A DNA stretch of 64,000 nt from Nymphaea colorata (Eukaryota; Streptophyta; Magnoliopsida; Nymphaeales; Nymphaeaceae): contig NC_045142.1 of assembly GCF_008831285.2 (NCBI RefSeq), positions 19,781,354 to 19,845,353 on the forward strand, written 5' to 3'. Of this stretch, positions 1 through 11,600 are shown piece by piece. A program made the position numbers and the translations under genes. Within the stretch, counting starts at the first letter, position 1, and each line of letters begins with the position of its first letter. The notes below the pieces were generated by a model. That model was not told where the DNA came from and ran no database searches. It was given only the letters and a program-made list of their open reading frames with translations.

Positions 1-360
1 AGAAGAAACTGCACTTTGGCCACCATCATTGTCATGGGATATCGCTTCTTGATTCCTCAATCGATGCGATGCTGTGGATGAGATATCACTTTAAAAAATC
101 TGGAATTGGATCTCCAATTGATGGACTAGCATTTGCTTATCCATCTATAGGAACAAGTTTTCTCAAACATCTAGGACTTAATTTCTTGCTTAGCTGGGCA
201 TCTAAAATACTTATGATGACGTCTGTGGAGGGCTACATATCTATACGATCCAATATATTGCATGCCGAAGGTTTTATTTGTATAGGTTAAAAGTGAAAAC
301 TGGAATGACCACACCTTCTTAGGCATGAAGTAACATAAAGCACCCATCTAAATAGATATG
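1..360. repeat. Local repeat fragment (R3-type)
   Basis: This non-coding stretch resembles about 6,810-7,110 and 45,130-45,480 (same order of words: GAAACTG...CTTTGGCCACC, then CTTAATTTCTTGCTTAG, then TATATTGCATGCC). No domain is seen in the short ORFs. It is a partial member of the repeat set described at 6,090 and 44,300; its left part lies outside the window. Confidence 0.55.
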
Positions 361-399
361 TTTTCTCTTCTTCATGGTTCGTAGTTGGTATGTGTTCTG

Positions 400-2640
400 T
401 TTTGTCACTTTCAGGTTTTCAATCTTTTTCATTGGAGGAAAGAGATCCAGGGAAATTGTGTATTGTCACTCACGCTCGGTTAGAACTTCTGCTAAGCATC
501 CCCCATTTTGTCTACCTATTATGAAAACTGTATGAGTGTCCCTGCTGCCAAATGACGCCTTAACGGTAGTGGAGCCGCATTGCGGATTTTGTAAGCAATT
601 TCCCATACCAGTCATTGATACTTCTTTTTTTTTTTTAATTTTTTTTATATACCTTAAAGTTGAACGTTAAACTAGTACTACCCCCCAGTCAGAAATTTGG
701 CTTTGCACTACCCCTTTAGGGTTCTATTTTTCTTCAGCTTGATATCTAGCTGAAAACCATTTTGGTGATTGTTGGACTCTGCTTAGTTTGAAGACGTGAA
801 GCATAGACTCTCCATCTGACATGCACCAAACTCCACAAGTTAGTGATGTACTCCGTATTTTGGTGATTGATTATAACCTTGATTATCTTATCATGCAATC
901 AAGTTGAGAAGTTACCATGTTCTAAGTTTAAAATATATAGTTTTCCAGTACCTAACAAAAATTCTTGTATAATAATGTAATTGCTCTGCATGAACTTCCA
1001 GCAGCCACTGCTTGTGAAATCAAATAGGTTTTTTGCGTTCGGAAACTGTCGAGGGAGCCCCTCGTTCTATTCATGAGAGATCAAATAGGTAATTAAATAT
1101 ACAAATCACATTAATTAACCCACTTTCTATGTCACAATTTATAGACACCAAGATTGGAACATTTTGCCAGGGGACTTACAGTGGCTGGTGACATTAGCTA
1201 GTGATGTAACAAGTTCTTGCGTCATTTACCGAGGATTGCGTGCAACTTTTTGTGTTTTCTGCACCCTTTTCCACAATCCAAGCAATTTTAAGTAATAGCA
1301 TTTGAATATTCTTGTGTTGAAGAATCCCAACCACCATTTGATCAATAAGAGAGACATCTTAACATATTCCTTAGGTAACCACAATAAGCGGTGAAAAGTA
1401 AGAAGGGAAGTATAGAAGCAAAGTGTGGGTTGCTGTGTACCATTGCCCCACATCAGTATTGTTGCAACGATGCTGGACCTAGTTGCTGTCACATCGTAGT
1501 CCCCACATCAAACCCAGGTCGGTGACTCACGTGCCCTTCAGCCAAAAATTCTTGGCTCCCCCACTAAAGAAGGGGTTGAGATCACAAGTTGGCAGACTAG
1601 TGTGAAATTATTCATGTCATGAGGAATCAATTTTTTGAAAAGATCATAGTAATTTTGCTTTGCTGGGCCATCCTACATCCTTTGATGGGATATTCATATG
1701 ATCCATATATTTTACAACATTGACTGGAAAATAAACGAATGTCATCATACTTTAAACATGTTTAAGGGTAATTAAAATGGGTGATTAACAATCGATTGGA
1801 GCGATCATTTCTGAATATTCAAGTGATTCAAAGATGAACCTCCACGGCTGGATGGTTATTTGTCTGCTTGTTGTCGATAAAAAACATCGCAAAAGATGCA
1901 TTTGCAACAATCCATTGCTTGACCATGGTTTTCCATTATGGAATGCAACTTTTATGACAGTTTTGAACAATACAAAATAACCATCCGAGCACAGAAATAG
2001 CTGCCTAATTTCAACACACACACACACACACTCATATATATAAATATATATATATATTCCCACTAGCATTGATTTGTTTGATGCTTCTAGTATTTTTTCT
2101 ATCTGGGAAGATGCCTAACCCAACAAATAACAAACATTATCTAAGTCTACAGATGACCTTGCTCAATTATAAGTCTAAACTAGTCATGATTCATTATTTA
2201 TTTCTGACAATGAAATAAGTATATTTTATTTAGGGTTTACCATCACAGAGGCTGATTATGTTGAATTTCAATGAACCTGCAACTAGGGATGAAATACCCC
2301 TCTTGTTGAGTGGTAGGATAAAATACCCCTCTTGCTCACCCGGCACAAGGGAAGATCTCTATAGAGTGTATTTATTTTTTAAATTGGTTCAGTCTTAACA
2401 CAAAAAATATGGTCGATTGAATGCTAGTTGGGTCTGGCTCATGGCAAACATTGACCAAAGAAACACTGGATTTATGAGTCATTTGACCCAAATAATGAAA
2501 ATGTTTAATTGATAACATATTTTTTCTGGTCTTATTAAGAAAGAAAATGATGGCTATTAATTACCAAACCCTTCAAGATTTTATCATCTAGCTAGCCCTA
2601 GTCTAGCTTCATCCACATTTTCTTGTCATTTTGTGCCTTC
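400..2640. repeat. Dispersed repeat block R1, copy 1
   Basis: The block is collinear with about 17,850-19,360 (except that roughly 770-1,220 is missing there), with pieces at 22,540-22,760, 29,510-29,740 and 49,940-50,570, and with 10,860-11,590 at its right end. No retroelement protein domain is visible in any frame. It ends past a CA/TA microsatellite in a word set (GGGAAGATCTCTATA, then GGTCGA, then TTTGACCCAAATAATG) also seen near 11,300-11,450. It is either an old non-autonomous transposon family or part of an ancient segmental array; I cannot tell which. Confidence 0.6.
2013..2061. repeat. CA/TA compound microsatellite
   Basis: A short (AC)n run is followed by (TA)n. The same compound microsatellite sits at the equivalent place in R1 copies at 5,926, 18,922 and 25,901, so it is an ancestral part of the repeat. 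Confidence 0.85.
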
Positions 2641-3120
2641 CCAGTGCGCAAATCAAATAAAGTTCTTTCTTTCTATTCAAACAACTTAAATTATTTCTTT
2701 CTTTTCCTTTATGTAGTTTAAACAAACATAGTTTGAACAATTCTTTTTCTTTCTATTCAAACAAGCTTTTATAACAATTTGTTTCATTCTATTTTCTTTC
2801 CTCTCCTTTTCTTCCCAAATCCTTTCTTTCCCTTTCCATTCTTTTCCTTTTATACTAATTTCTCTCCATCCAAGCAGGTGCCATAATAGGTCAATGAAAA
2901 ATTTATTTCACAATTGGGATTGTGTTGCCTAAAGCCTCTCTAAGAGCGAGCACGTTTGAAATGACCTTATATAAGAAGTTACATGGGGAAATAGGTTGCT
3001 ACTGGTGTACACTTGTAGCTCCTTCTATCTTGAGATTCAGAACAATCAGAGTGTTGTTAAACTTCTTCACCATTCATCTTATTCCCAAGAAAATTTCAAC
3101 CATCTTGACTATGTAATGAC
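2641..3120. other. Non-coding, pyrimidine-rich stretch
   Basis: The stretch is rich in TTTCTTTC words between about 2,660 and 2,870. A 64-codon ORF at 2,922-3,116 has no recognisable domain, and no repeat partner was identified. I see no gene here. Confidence 0.5.
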
Positions 3121-3316
3121 TGGTTACTCCTTGGTACTGTTGAAAAACGGACCTGAAGGATCCACTATGTCCTGAAGCGCTCTCCGCTTTCAAACTAAAG
3201 TTTCATACTTCAGTTCTTTTGCTAAAACAGATCTTAGGATTCGTCGGGCTCGTCTCTCTTTTCCACTCGCCAGCATAGACTACTATTTAAAATAAGAACA
3301 AAACATGTAATTCCCG

Positions 3317-3318
<2 letters not shown>

Positions 3319-3365
<47 letters not shown>

Positions 3366-3366
3366 T
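3319..3366. repeat. CT microsatellite
   Basis: An interrupted (CT)n run inside R2. Shorter CT-rich tracts occupy the same place in the paralogues near 20,785 and 27,795. Confidence 0.85.
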
Positions 3367-4235
3367 GCTCTCTTCATGCAAGAGAAGTCAAAGGGCATGG
3401 AGCTGTTACTCTGTTTCTTTCTTCCACCACACATTCACTTTCAGTGGTAGACAAGTAAAAAAAGAGAGGAATGACCCCGTTGAATAGAAACCGTTAATTT
3501 ACATGATATGACGTTGTTGATATTAAAGTTCCTGTCTTGGTGGGAAAGACGCAGACTTAGAAGTGGAATAGAAAGGCTCGAATCAAAATACTTATGTGAA
3601 GTTGGTAGATTGTGCTTCCCATGGCAATATGGTGGCTATCAAAGACAGGTATTATGAATACCATGGCAACATGAAAAATCCAAATCTGTTACATCAGAAG
3701 CAATTGACAGTCTAATTTATATGATTCAACATGTGCTAAATATGAATCTTCAAGCAGAAGAACAAGTTTCCGCAACTTTTCATCCTTTTTTATGAAGGAA
3801 GTCTCTCACGTATATCACCGACTTCAACACAAAGCAGCATCACCACAAAAGCATATAGAAAACACATATGCTAATGAAACCACATCTGAAAGACCCTTGA
3901 TCGACCAGCTTCCCTTCCCTATTTTAAAGTTATTCAAGTACCTACACCACGGTCCTCATGAATCTTCATGGTTGCCGATCGTCACTAGCTAATGCTGGAA
4001 GGAATTCCATCTTTCTGTTTGCTCTCTCTCCTCCCCTCTCTCTCTCCCCTCTCTCTAGACGTGCATAAGAACTAAAATGCGTGGAGCTATCACTTTATTT
4101 CTTTCTTCGACCACACTTCACTTTTAGTGGTCGAGAAGTCAAAAAAGAGGGAACCACCCTGTTGAATAGAAACAAATAATTTACATTGATAAGACTTTTC
4201 TCAATATTTTTTGTTATAAAAGAGACAGCACTGTC

Positions 4236-4242
4236 ATTGAAA

Positions 4243-4282
<40 letters not shown>
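4236..4282. repeat. TA microsatellite
   Basis: A nearly pure (TA)n run of about 40 bases, matched by (TA)n at 21,438-21,466 in the paralogous block and almost lost at 28,437-28,448. Confidence 0.9.
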
Positions 4283-4285
<3 letters not shown>

Positions 4286-4419
4286 GTGTGTGTATAACTA
4301 ATAATAGATATGAAAATACATATCACTTTTTTCTCTTTATTTTTCTCCTAACTATCTATCAAGTTAGATTGGATAACAGACCAACAGACCTCTTACAATA
4401 TATATATGTAAACAGATAA

Positions 4420-4625
4420 TGAAAATACACACACACACACACACTACTTCGATCACAAACAAAAACCAACAGACCTCTTACAATATATATATGTATATAT
4501 ATATATATACACACACACACCCTACTTGGATCACAAACAAAAACCAACAGACCTCTTACATTATATATATATACACACACACACACTATACTTCGATCAC
4601 AAACAAAAACCAACAGACCTCTTAT
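4420..4625. repeat. Minisatellite, about 3 units of 60-76 bp
   Basis: The unit carries a CACACA run, then ACTTCGATCACAAACAAAAA, then CCAACAGACCTCTTA, then a TATATA run. Three consecutive units plus a partial first unit (from about 4,378) are visible. The paralogous sites near 21,470-21,520 and 28,450-28,510 hold a single unit, so the expansion is specific to this copy. The ORFs across it on both strands are by-products of the repeat. Confidence 0.8.
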
Positions 4626-5079
4626 ATTTGTGTTAAGAAGTGTTCTGAACAAAATATGAATCTCCTAATGTCTTCATTATAAACACTAATTTAATCTAAA
4701 AATGTTTAAGTTCAAATTACTTTTATAAAAAAAGAATTTTTTCAACTTTTAAAATTTTGATGTTATAAGTGTCATTCCTTTTTTAATTATTATGGTATAT
4801 TAATAAAATAAAAAATAACTAACTTAATGTATGTTTATCACCAAATATATTTTAAGATAGTGCTAAATTATAAAGAAAAGGAATTTAATATGCCCGGCTT
4901 CTGTCCCTTACCTAAGTGGTATGTCCATTCTTAGGGTTTGCAATAAGTGGTGGAAAACGAAACGAGCTTTAAGAAAGAAGACTTAATTGGGAATGATCCA
5001 AATCTTCCACCAGAAAATACAAAACCATGTATGCCAACATCAAATACAGATGGCACATGGATCTACAACTTCAGTTTAA

Positions 5080-5550
5080 AGGAATTAGACATTTTCCTCT
5101 TGTTGACAATCTAGCACAGCTTATGTTACAGAAATTTCCTAATAGCCATCGGTTAGCAAACTAACCAAAATATCTTGTTGCCACTTATTTTCTCCAGAAA
5201 CCCCAAAGGAGGATTTGGTGATGGATACGAAAGATATACATGGGCTCTACTGCATCAACTAAATCGAAGACAAAAAAGGCCACCACCAACAACAATCAAA
5301 TTCTCTCGGGCCAACTAAATTGAAGACAAGCAAGCCAGGAGAAAGACAACGAATGTATTGTCATTTCTTTGCTGTTCTTAATTTGTACTTTGCTGTTTTC
5401 TTGTCATCTATTTTACATTTTTTTCATTTTACATGTGAAAATTGGTTTGAATCAACGTATTTGAATTGTACCAGTTCGTTCTTGGCCCGATATTTCATGA
5501 TTTTATCACTAGATAGCACTAGCTTTGATCGTCATACATGAAAAGACCAC
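5080..5550 (+). repeat. Decayed repeat related to the 9.37-10.36 kb Copia relic
   Basis: The first part (ATCTAGCACAGC, then ATGTTACAGAAATTTC, then CAGAAACCCC, then GGGCTCTACTGCATC) matches 9,370-9,500. The second part (from about 5,360, including GAAAATTGGTTTGAATCAAC and GGCCCGATATTT) matches 10,200-10,355. It therefore looks like the same element with its middle, including the integrase part, deleted. No ORF of use remains. Confidence 0.55.
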
Positions 5551-5779
5551 AATACTTAGTCCGTTTCTTGTGAATTACATCATGTTTTGCATGTCTCCAT
5601 TTATTTTGTAGCTCTTAAACAATTAATGACATCGACTTTTCTCTATATGCCACAGATTCTTAAACTCCAAATCTGTCAACCCTAAAAGGTCTTCTCTTCC
5701 CTATCAAGGTGTAGCTGGTGTCCCAGCACGGGTTTCCTGAGTTCTCAAATGCAACAACCTAGCAACGTCTTCTAGGTGA

Positions 5780-5970
5780 TTGTCACCTTGAATCCATCAA
5801 AAGATGCATTTGCAATGATCAGTTGCTTGATCATGGTTTTAAATAATGGAATACAACTTTCACAGCAGTTTTTAATGATACAAAATAACCATTCGAGCAC
5901 AAAAATAGCTGCCCGATTTCAATATACACACACAGATATATATATATATATATATGCCACACACCTTAAT
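5780..5970. repeat. R1 fragment with CA/TA microsatellite
   Basis: It contains the R1 words AAAGATGCATTTGCAATGAT and ACAAAATAACCATTCGAGC, followed by a short CA run and (TA)n at 5,926-5,956, as at 1,890-2,060 and 18,790-18,964. Just after it, a word CACACxCTTAATTAGGTC occurs twice (5,956-6,002). Confidence 0.65.
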
Positions 5971-6089
5971 TAGGTCGTCATGCCACACATCTTAATTAGG
6001 TCAATGATGCATCACTCAGATGCTTTGAGGCGTCTTCTAGGTGATGCACAGAGACCTCATGCAGATGTGCACCTCTAACAACACTGGTT

Positions 6090-6438
6090 TAGGCTACTTG
6101 TCAAAGAAAGAAAAATCTGACAGAAGAATATTCCATGCATGACTCTTTTGCAGTCCACATCTTCGTTAATCTTTCCACCCTAAGAGATGTTCCAGAATAA
6201 AAAAACAAATCAGGCCAAATCAGAGAGAGCAAGAGAGAGAGAGAGAGAGAAAGAGGGTGATGACAGTTGCTCATGATGAGAGCAATGAGTAGAGAGTGTT
6301 CAGCTGAGTTTGGGTGGACATGGGCCAACAAACAGATTTGCATTAATAAAACAGTCGTAGCGAAAAAGAGTGTCCCAAGAAGGTACTCTATATAGAGAAG
6401 ATATATCTTGTAAGAAAAAGATGACTAAAAAGATTGTT

Positions 6439-6476
<38 letters not shown>

Positions 6477-7330
6477 CCTGTAGAAACGGGTTGTCAAAAC
6501 ATGTTATATGTAAAAAATTTGTGTATATGGGTACATAATGACCAAAATATCCCTGTTTATAGTAGAAAAGGAACATTTTAAAAGGGTAAAAAAGGGTTAT
6601 GAAAAAAATAAAAAGTGTAAAATAGACATAGTACGTCATTAAAAAATTCAGAAATAACCCAACCTTCATCTTTTTTCCTATGATACTGTATACTTGTGGA
6701 TCCACAGAAGTGTGCAGCAGCTCGATCTCATATCTCATATCGGGCATTGACCAGTTCCAAAGATTCAAGTGGCCCAAGAAGAAGAAAGAGGAGAGGGGGT
6801 TGGTGGTGGAGGAGAAAACTGAACTTTAGCCACCAGCGTTGTCATCGGATGTCGCTGTCGATTTCTTCAATTGATGCGGCTTGAGTTTTCAACGCTGATG
6901 GTCAATGGCGAAGCTCTCTCTAAAGAACCTAGGTGACCTTAGACTTAATTTCTTGCTTAGGTGGGCATTTGAGATCCGTTTAATGATGTACGTGGGGGGC
7001 TATATATCTATATGATCCAATATATTGCATGCCTAAGGTCTGATTTGTACAGGTGAAAAGTGAAAACTGGAAGGAAAGCACCTCTAACATCACAAAGCAC
7101 CCATCTAAATATGCTTTCTATATCAAAATTTTATCCCCCTATACATCTCATTCTTACAGCCAAAACAATACCAAAAGCTGAATTTTTCATTATAACTTGT
7201 AACCATTGAAAGTTGATCAAACAAACTGATGGTCGCTAACATCATCTCTAAGAACTGATTGCCTTCTAACTAATACTTCTGGCTCAAACCAGACGGTTGC
7301 TGTAATGACCACGTTTTTCTTTTTCTTTTT
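6090..7330. repeat. Duplicated block R3, copy 1
   Basis: It is collinear with 44,300-45,660: CATGACTCTT...CCACATCTTC, a GA microsatellite, GTTCAGCTGAGTT, TTTTAAAAGGGT, a GACAGT/GTGGATCC region, then AAGCACCCATCTAAA and GATGGTCGCTAACATCA. The (TA)n run at 6,438-6,477 sits where copy 2 has TA/GA at 44,800. Long ORFs in it, such as the minus-strand one across the TA run, are low-complexity artefacts. Confidence 0.65.
6226..6252. repeat. GA microsatellite
   Basis: A short (GA)n tract within R3, matched by GA-rich sequence near 44,418-44,434. Confidence 0.85.
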
Positions 7331-7840
7331 TTTATTATCACAAAAATTTTAATAGGAGTATAGGCTATAATTGGTAGATTCAATAAAAATAGTTGAAACT
7401 GTCAACTATATCATAAAGGGGGCAGTCATGGAAAGAAATGAATGGGTTAAAAATATATACCTAGGTAGAAGTGGTAACTGAAAATATTAAAAGAAACTAA
7501 AGATGATTGAGGGCAGCTGAGAAGCCTTCCTGAGAAAAATCATTTGGGGGTGTTGCTCACCATGTATTGGCCTTATTTAACCCCATACCCCAGGTTCCCA
7601 TTTGCCGCAGCCATAAGGGGAAGGGTTCCAGCAGTTAGAAATTCGGAACAAGTGAGAGCTAACCCTTGTTTTCCTGCATCTTGGGGTGAAGATCAAGGGC
7701 AAAGAGGCACTGGTCCATGTGACTGTTATCCGCAGCTTGGAGGATCAAGAAAGCCAAGGAGCTAGGGTGCTGACAGTAAAAAATCAGGGGCTATACAGTT
7801 AGAGACCCTGGTAAGTGTTATATAGTTTCTTTTACAAATT
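7331..7840 (+). other. Exon-like sequence of unknown origin
   Basis: From about 7,500 to 7,812 base composition is less AT-rich than its surroundings, and there is an open frame at 7,544-7,765 (73 codons, Pro/Arg/Gly-rich) without a recognised domain. A consensus-like splice donor (CTGGTAAGTG) follows at about 7,808. This could be an exon of a non-coding or decayed transcript, but no acceptor or partner exon could be paired with it, so it is weakly supported. Confidence 0.25.
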
Positions 7841-8003
7841 ATCTATATAGGTAGGTATATATATACATAAAGCAAGGAGAACTCTACTTGGTGGGGCTGA
7901 AATTATACATGTAAATGAATGTTTTGATTGCAGCATAGAGCAATAAGGTATGGGAATACTCAGCTATGAGTGCAGCATGTAGCCCTTGTACCTTTGTTGC
8001 TTG

Positions 8004-8039
<36 letters not shown>

Positions 8040-8519
8040 TGTTATAGCAGCAAATCTATGTTTTTATGTGCCTAGATATGAATAGATGTGTGAAGTGTTA
8101 TATTCTGGAAATGATACACAACACTCTTAGTCTTAGACATCTCTGATTGCCTAAAAATAAATATATATATATGCATGTATGAGGTGTAATTACCTGTGTG
8201 CAGAAAAATAAATGGGTATTTTTTGGGTAATACATGAGCTGTTTGTGAAGGAATATATATAATGTGGTACTATGTTCATAATATAGCTATATGAAGCACA
8301 ATGTGACACCCTTGTGCTGGAATTGTCCGTAACATGTGTTTCTAGTTCCATGAAAGTCTAAGTATGCTGAAATTGATGGTATGTGCACATGAAAGTGATT
8401 GGAACCAGTTTGAACTGCTGAGGAACTGGAAATGATTCTGGGCAACTCAATAAGAGGTAAACTCTCTTTTAGCTCATCAATAGGTCTAGGTTTAATACAT
8501 TCAGATCTGGATGACGACT
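7841..8519. other. AT-rich non-coding stretch with TA microsatellites
   Basis: It holds (TA)n at 8,006-8,036 and a shorter run near 8,160-8,170. No ORF of note and no matching block elsewhere in the window were found. Confidence 0.6.
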
Positions 8520-9027
8520 TTAGCTAACTTGAATGTTTGAGGCAGCAAAAGAGGGACCACAATGAGAGTATAAAAAATTTCTTTCGTAAAAAATAACATG
8601 TCTAGAGATGATGACATGATTAGAGATTAGATTGTAACAAACACAGCCTTTATGACAGCTGCCATACCCAATGAAGACGCAGGTTTGAGCTTTGGTTCTA
8701 GTTTGAACACGTCTAGCCATTCAATGGATGGATGGTACAACCAAAGGTCCTTAGATGACTATATTTGGGAACTTCACGTAAGAGTTTCTCTTATGGCGTC
8801 ATTTGCAAGTCTGCAATAGGTAACCTGTTAATAAGATGAACGGCAGTTTTAAAAGCATCAAACCAAATTTTTTAGGAAGAGGAACAGGAGACGCACCAGG
8901 GGGTGCAGCAAAGAGAGTGGCTGGAAAACGATGGTGCCGGCATCAGACAATGATCGTGATCCAGACAGGTGAAGCGTGGCTCTAGAAAGATGCAAAATAT
9001 GGAAGGCCACGGTGGAAGCAGTTGCAG
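8520..9027 (-). pseudogene. Copia retrotransposon internal relic
   Basis: On the minus strand, 8,520-8,720 encodes the post-catalytic end of a Copia integrase. The segment CVFIGYGSCHKGCVCYN followed by a VIISRHVIFYE-like stretch is the family's conserved 'K C V F I G Y ... K G Y ... Y .. SRDV F E' signature. The 300 bp between it and the primer-binding site at 9,028 should hold gag, but only scrambled short ORFs remain, so gag, protease and most of the integrase are deleted. The orientation agrees with the PBS and LTR to the right. It is clearly dead. Confidence 0.75.
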
Positions 9028-9039
9028 GCTTTGATACCA
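9028..9039 (-). promoter_or_regulatory. Primer-binding site (initiator tRNA-Met type)
   Basis: Read on the minus strand this is TGGTATCAAAGC, the usual Copia primer site, complementary to the 3' end of initiator methionine tRNA. It lies 3 bases inside the LTR end. Confidence 0.8.
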
Positions 9040-9042
9040 AGT

Positions 9043-9369
9043 TGAAAGAAAAGATGAACACACAGGTGTAACGAGGTTCGGCAAAAATCAGCCTACATCC
9101 ACACAATGACTCTCTCTTCTATTCTATAACCACACAGAGAGAGTACATATATTTATAGTCACTTTATACAAGTTAGATCCTTGATTTTAGGATCTTGATT
9201 TACACGACAGATTTGGGCAAAATTATAGAAGAAGATAGGGGAAATGTTTTCTTTCTCATTTAGAGAAGATTGGTCAGTTTTGGATAGCTCTTGAGTTTTG
9301 GAAACCGTACCCTGTCCTTTGTAACTGATCTTGATCATATCCGTTCCATAGATCTTATCATTGTTAACA
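9043..9369 (-). mobile_element. Copia LTR (minus strand)
   Basis: Read on the minus strand it starts TGTTAACA and ends ...CTTTCA, about 327 bp. It contains a TATA-like TATAAATATA (near 9,148-9,158) followed by a leader-like region with GAGAGAGTCATTGTGTGGAT and GCCGAACCTCGTTACACC, typical of a Copia R-U5. The other LTR was not found, so the element is truncated to its 5' LTR plus a deleted interior. The left edge is fixed by the PBS, and the right edge by the TG start. Confidence 0.7.
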
Positions 9370-9870
9370 AATCTAGTACAGCCCTATGTTACAGAAATTT
9401 CTGAATATTTTCTCCAAGAAGAAGGTCATTCTGCTGGACCAGAAACCCCGGAAGAGGCTTGGTGATTCTTATGAGAGAGATGGGCTCTATCTACTACATT
9501 AACTTGAACACAAACAAGGCACTTCCAAATGACAAGAAGAATGAAGAATCACTCCTATGGCACTATAGGTTGGGATATTTGTTTGATCTAATTCTCAAAA
9601 CTGTGTTTCTTAAGATCGTCTACAATTTTTCAGTATGTGAGACATGCAATTACGCAAAGATGACTGGACAATCATTTCTTGAATCTGAAATAAAAAGCCA
9701 ATATTGCTTCAACTTGGTTCAGGCCGATGTATGGGGCCCAGCTCCTGCTGTTTCCAACTTTATTTTCAGATACTTTCTCCTGTTAAAAGATGACAAATCA
9801 TGGATGAGTTGGGTGTTCTTCCTCAGGAAAAAAGGATGAAGGCTTTTTTATTAGCAGGCGTTGCATGGCC
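9370..9870 (+). pseudogene. Copia gag-pre-integrase / integrase fragment
   Basis: The open frame 9,459-9,839 encodes the integrase N-terminal zinc region and the start of the catalytic core. LWHYRLGY corresponds to the family's LWH.RLGH, with the second His now Tyr, and is followed by C-x2-C in VCETCNYAKM. LVQADVWGPAP holds the first catalytic Asp, followed by RYFLLLKDDKSWMSWVFFLRKK. It stops after about 126 codons; the rest of the integrase and the RT are missing. It is on the opposite strand to the Copia LTR that ends at 9,369, so these are two different elements. Confidence 0.8.
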
Positions 9871-10360
9871 ACTAGCAATATCTTATATTAACAAAAGTCA
9901 CGCACTGGGTGAATTTTATCCAATCTTAAGACTGTGAAAGGTTCCAGATTGGGTTGAGAAGGACTTGGTTTCACATGCAAGACCCACAAATATTATTAAC
10001 CGACAAATTTTTGGTGGTGGCGAACCCTCTGCTAGGTTAAAAGAATCAAAACTTAGCTGGAACAATCTTGACATCAGGGCTGGGGCTTGTTCTCTCTATA
10101 TGTTTGAAGTTGAACTCTTGTCCTTAGAAGAGGGGTCGACCTTTTAGTTGTTGTTAGCTCATAGCCATCTAGACATTCTTTGTCTTTCTCACTCCTCTTT
10201 TTTGCTTCTATTGTCGTTTCTTTGCTGTTCTTAATTTGTAATTTGGTGCTTTCTTGTCTTCTATTTTATAATTTTTTTTAAATTTATCTATGAAAATTGG
10301 TTCAGATCAACCTATTTGAATCGTACCAGTTTGTTATCGGCCCGATATTTGATCAAATTA
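9871..10360. repeat. Repeat tail shared with 5.3 kb and 17.5 kb
   Basis: 9,855-9,960 matches 17,510-17,630 (CATGGCxACTA...CAATxTTATxTTA, then AAGACTGTxAAAGGTT). 10,200-10,355 matches 5,360-5,520. No coding capacity is seen. Confidence 0.5.
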
Positions 10361-10365
10361 TAATT

Positions 10366-11600
10366 GGAATGCAGAGTTCTATATTTTATTAAATAATCTT
10401 ATTCCTAGTCCCATGAGTTCTTTTTGGCGATTGCCTGGGCCTCCCTTTTTACACTCCTATGCATGTCCAATGATATTGGATCATGTAGGTCGGTGCAGGG
10501 TTGGAGTATTTTTTTTATAAAGCTGTGTATATTTTGGAATATTTACTTTTTCATAAACCCTTTTTGTCCTTCTAAAAGTCTTTTTGTTTTTACTTAGACA
10601 TGTTATTTTGGTTATTAAGCACCCATATGCATAATTTTTCATGCATAAGACCATATAAGACACTAATTTTAGATCCGGCTTTCCATAATGCTCATGCCGA
10701 TGTGAGTAGAGTCAAATGTCCTTCAACTGGCATACATAGTGCTTCCAAGTTCCATCCTTGCACTAGTATAGCACATTGCTCTCGATCCGACCAGGTCGAC
10801 TGGAAACTGAAAGCATGTCATCGTCGTTTAAGAAAAGTCATTCCTGGGATTCAAAGAAAAGTCGGCTGAATTTTTCTCCTTTAACTGGCCCTTGCATCCA
10901 ATTAAGACGAACCGATACAACTAATTTCTAGTAACTAAAACTTACAAGTACATCATATGTTCATATATATATATATATATATATATAAAGCAATTGAAAT
11001 CAGCTATTTTTTTGTTTTGTGTGGATAAAAACCGTCACAGTGCATTTGCATTGACCAGTTGTTTGAGCATGATGTTTTGAAAGCAGTTTTTAATTATACA
11101 AAATAACAAAATAACCACTCTACTGCAGAAGTAGCTGCCTGGAATGTATGAAGTTATTAACATGAACATAACTAAAGTTTGTGCGGCACCATCCATCATG
11201 TACCTCCACCATGGGACTTACCATCGCACAAGATGATTCAGTTGAATTTGAATGAACCTGCAATTGTGGGTCACCTTATACAGGATATGTTCTGTCACTA
11301 GGGAAGATCTCTATATTAAAATTTTAATTTGTTCTGTCTTAACGCAAAATACAAGGTCGGCCGAATGCTATCGGGCCCAGCTCATTAATTACCAAATAAG
11401 CACTTTATTAATTTGTCAGCCATTTGACCCAAATAATGCCAATGTTTAATTGATACCATATTTTTTTCGTTTAAGATTTAGAAAAAGAATTATATCAATT
11501 AATTATCAGACATTTTATGATTTTGTCATCTAGCTACCTCTAGCTTTGATAGTCATAGCACTAACTTCATCCACATTTTCTTTTCCCCGGCCCTGCAAAT
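10366..11600. repeat. R1-type repeat block, copy with deletions
   Basis: 10,366-10,500 resembles 48,240-48,370. 10,500-10,640 resembles 22,200-22,330 (CATAAACCCTTTTTGTCCTT). 10,660-10,850 resembles 22,380-22,480 joined to 23,070-23,130. 10,930-11,590 resembles 1,900-2,640. It is a mosaic with the same word order as the other copies. The TA microsatellite is at 10,962-10,987. No protein is recognised. Confidence 0.55.

Larger units (their letters stand above)
3120..4960. repeat. Repeat block R2, copy 1
   Basis: The block is collinear with 20,640-21,800 and 27,670-28,800. Shared landmarks are CCACTCGCC, a CT-rich run, GTGGTAGACAAGTC, the CATATAGAA word before a TA microsatellite, and CAGACCTCTTATATTTGTG. 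It has no coding domain. It differs from the other two copies in carrying an expanded minisatellite at 4,420-4,625. Confidence 0.65.

Noticed and set aside
4420-4625. Repeat-spacer pattern that might suggest a CRISPR-like array
   Set aside because: The spacers are TA/CA simple sequence and the genome is plant nuclear DNA; it is a minisatellite.
4186-4682. Overlapping ORFs on both strands with Ile-Tyr and His-Thr runs
   Set aside because: They are translations of TA and CA repeats and of the minisatellite.
6388-6777. 129-codon minus-strand ORF with hydrophobic stretches resembling a membrane protein
   Set aside because: It reads through a TA microsatellite and AT-rich repeat; the paralogous block at 44.3-45.7 kb does not keep the frame.
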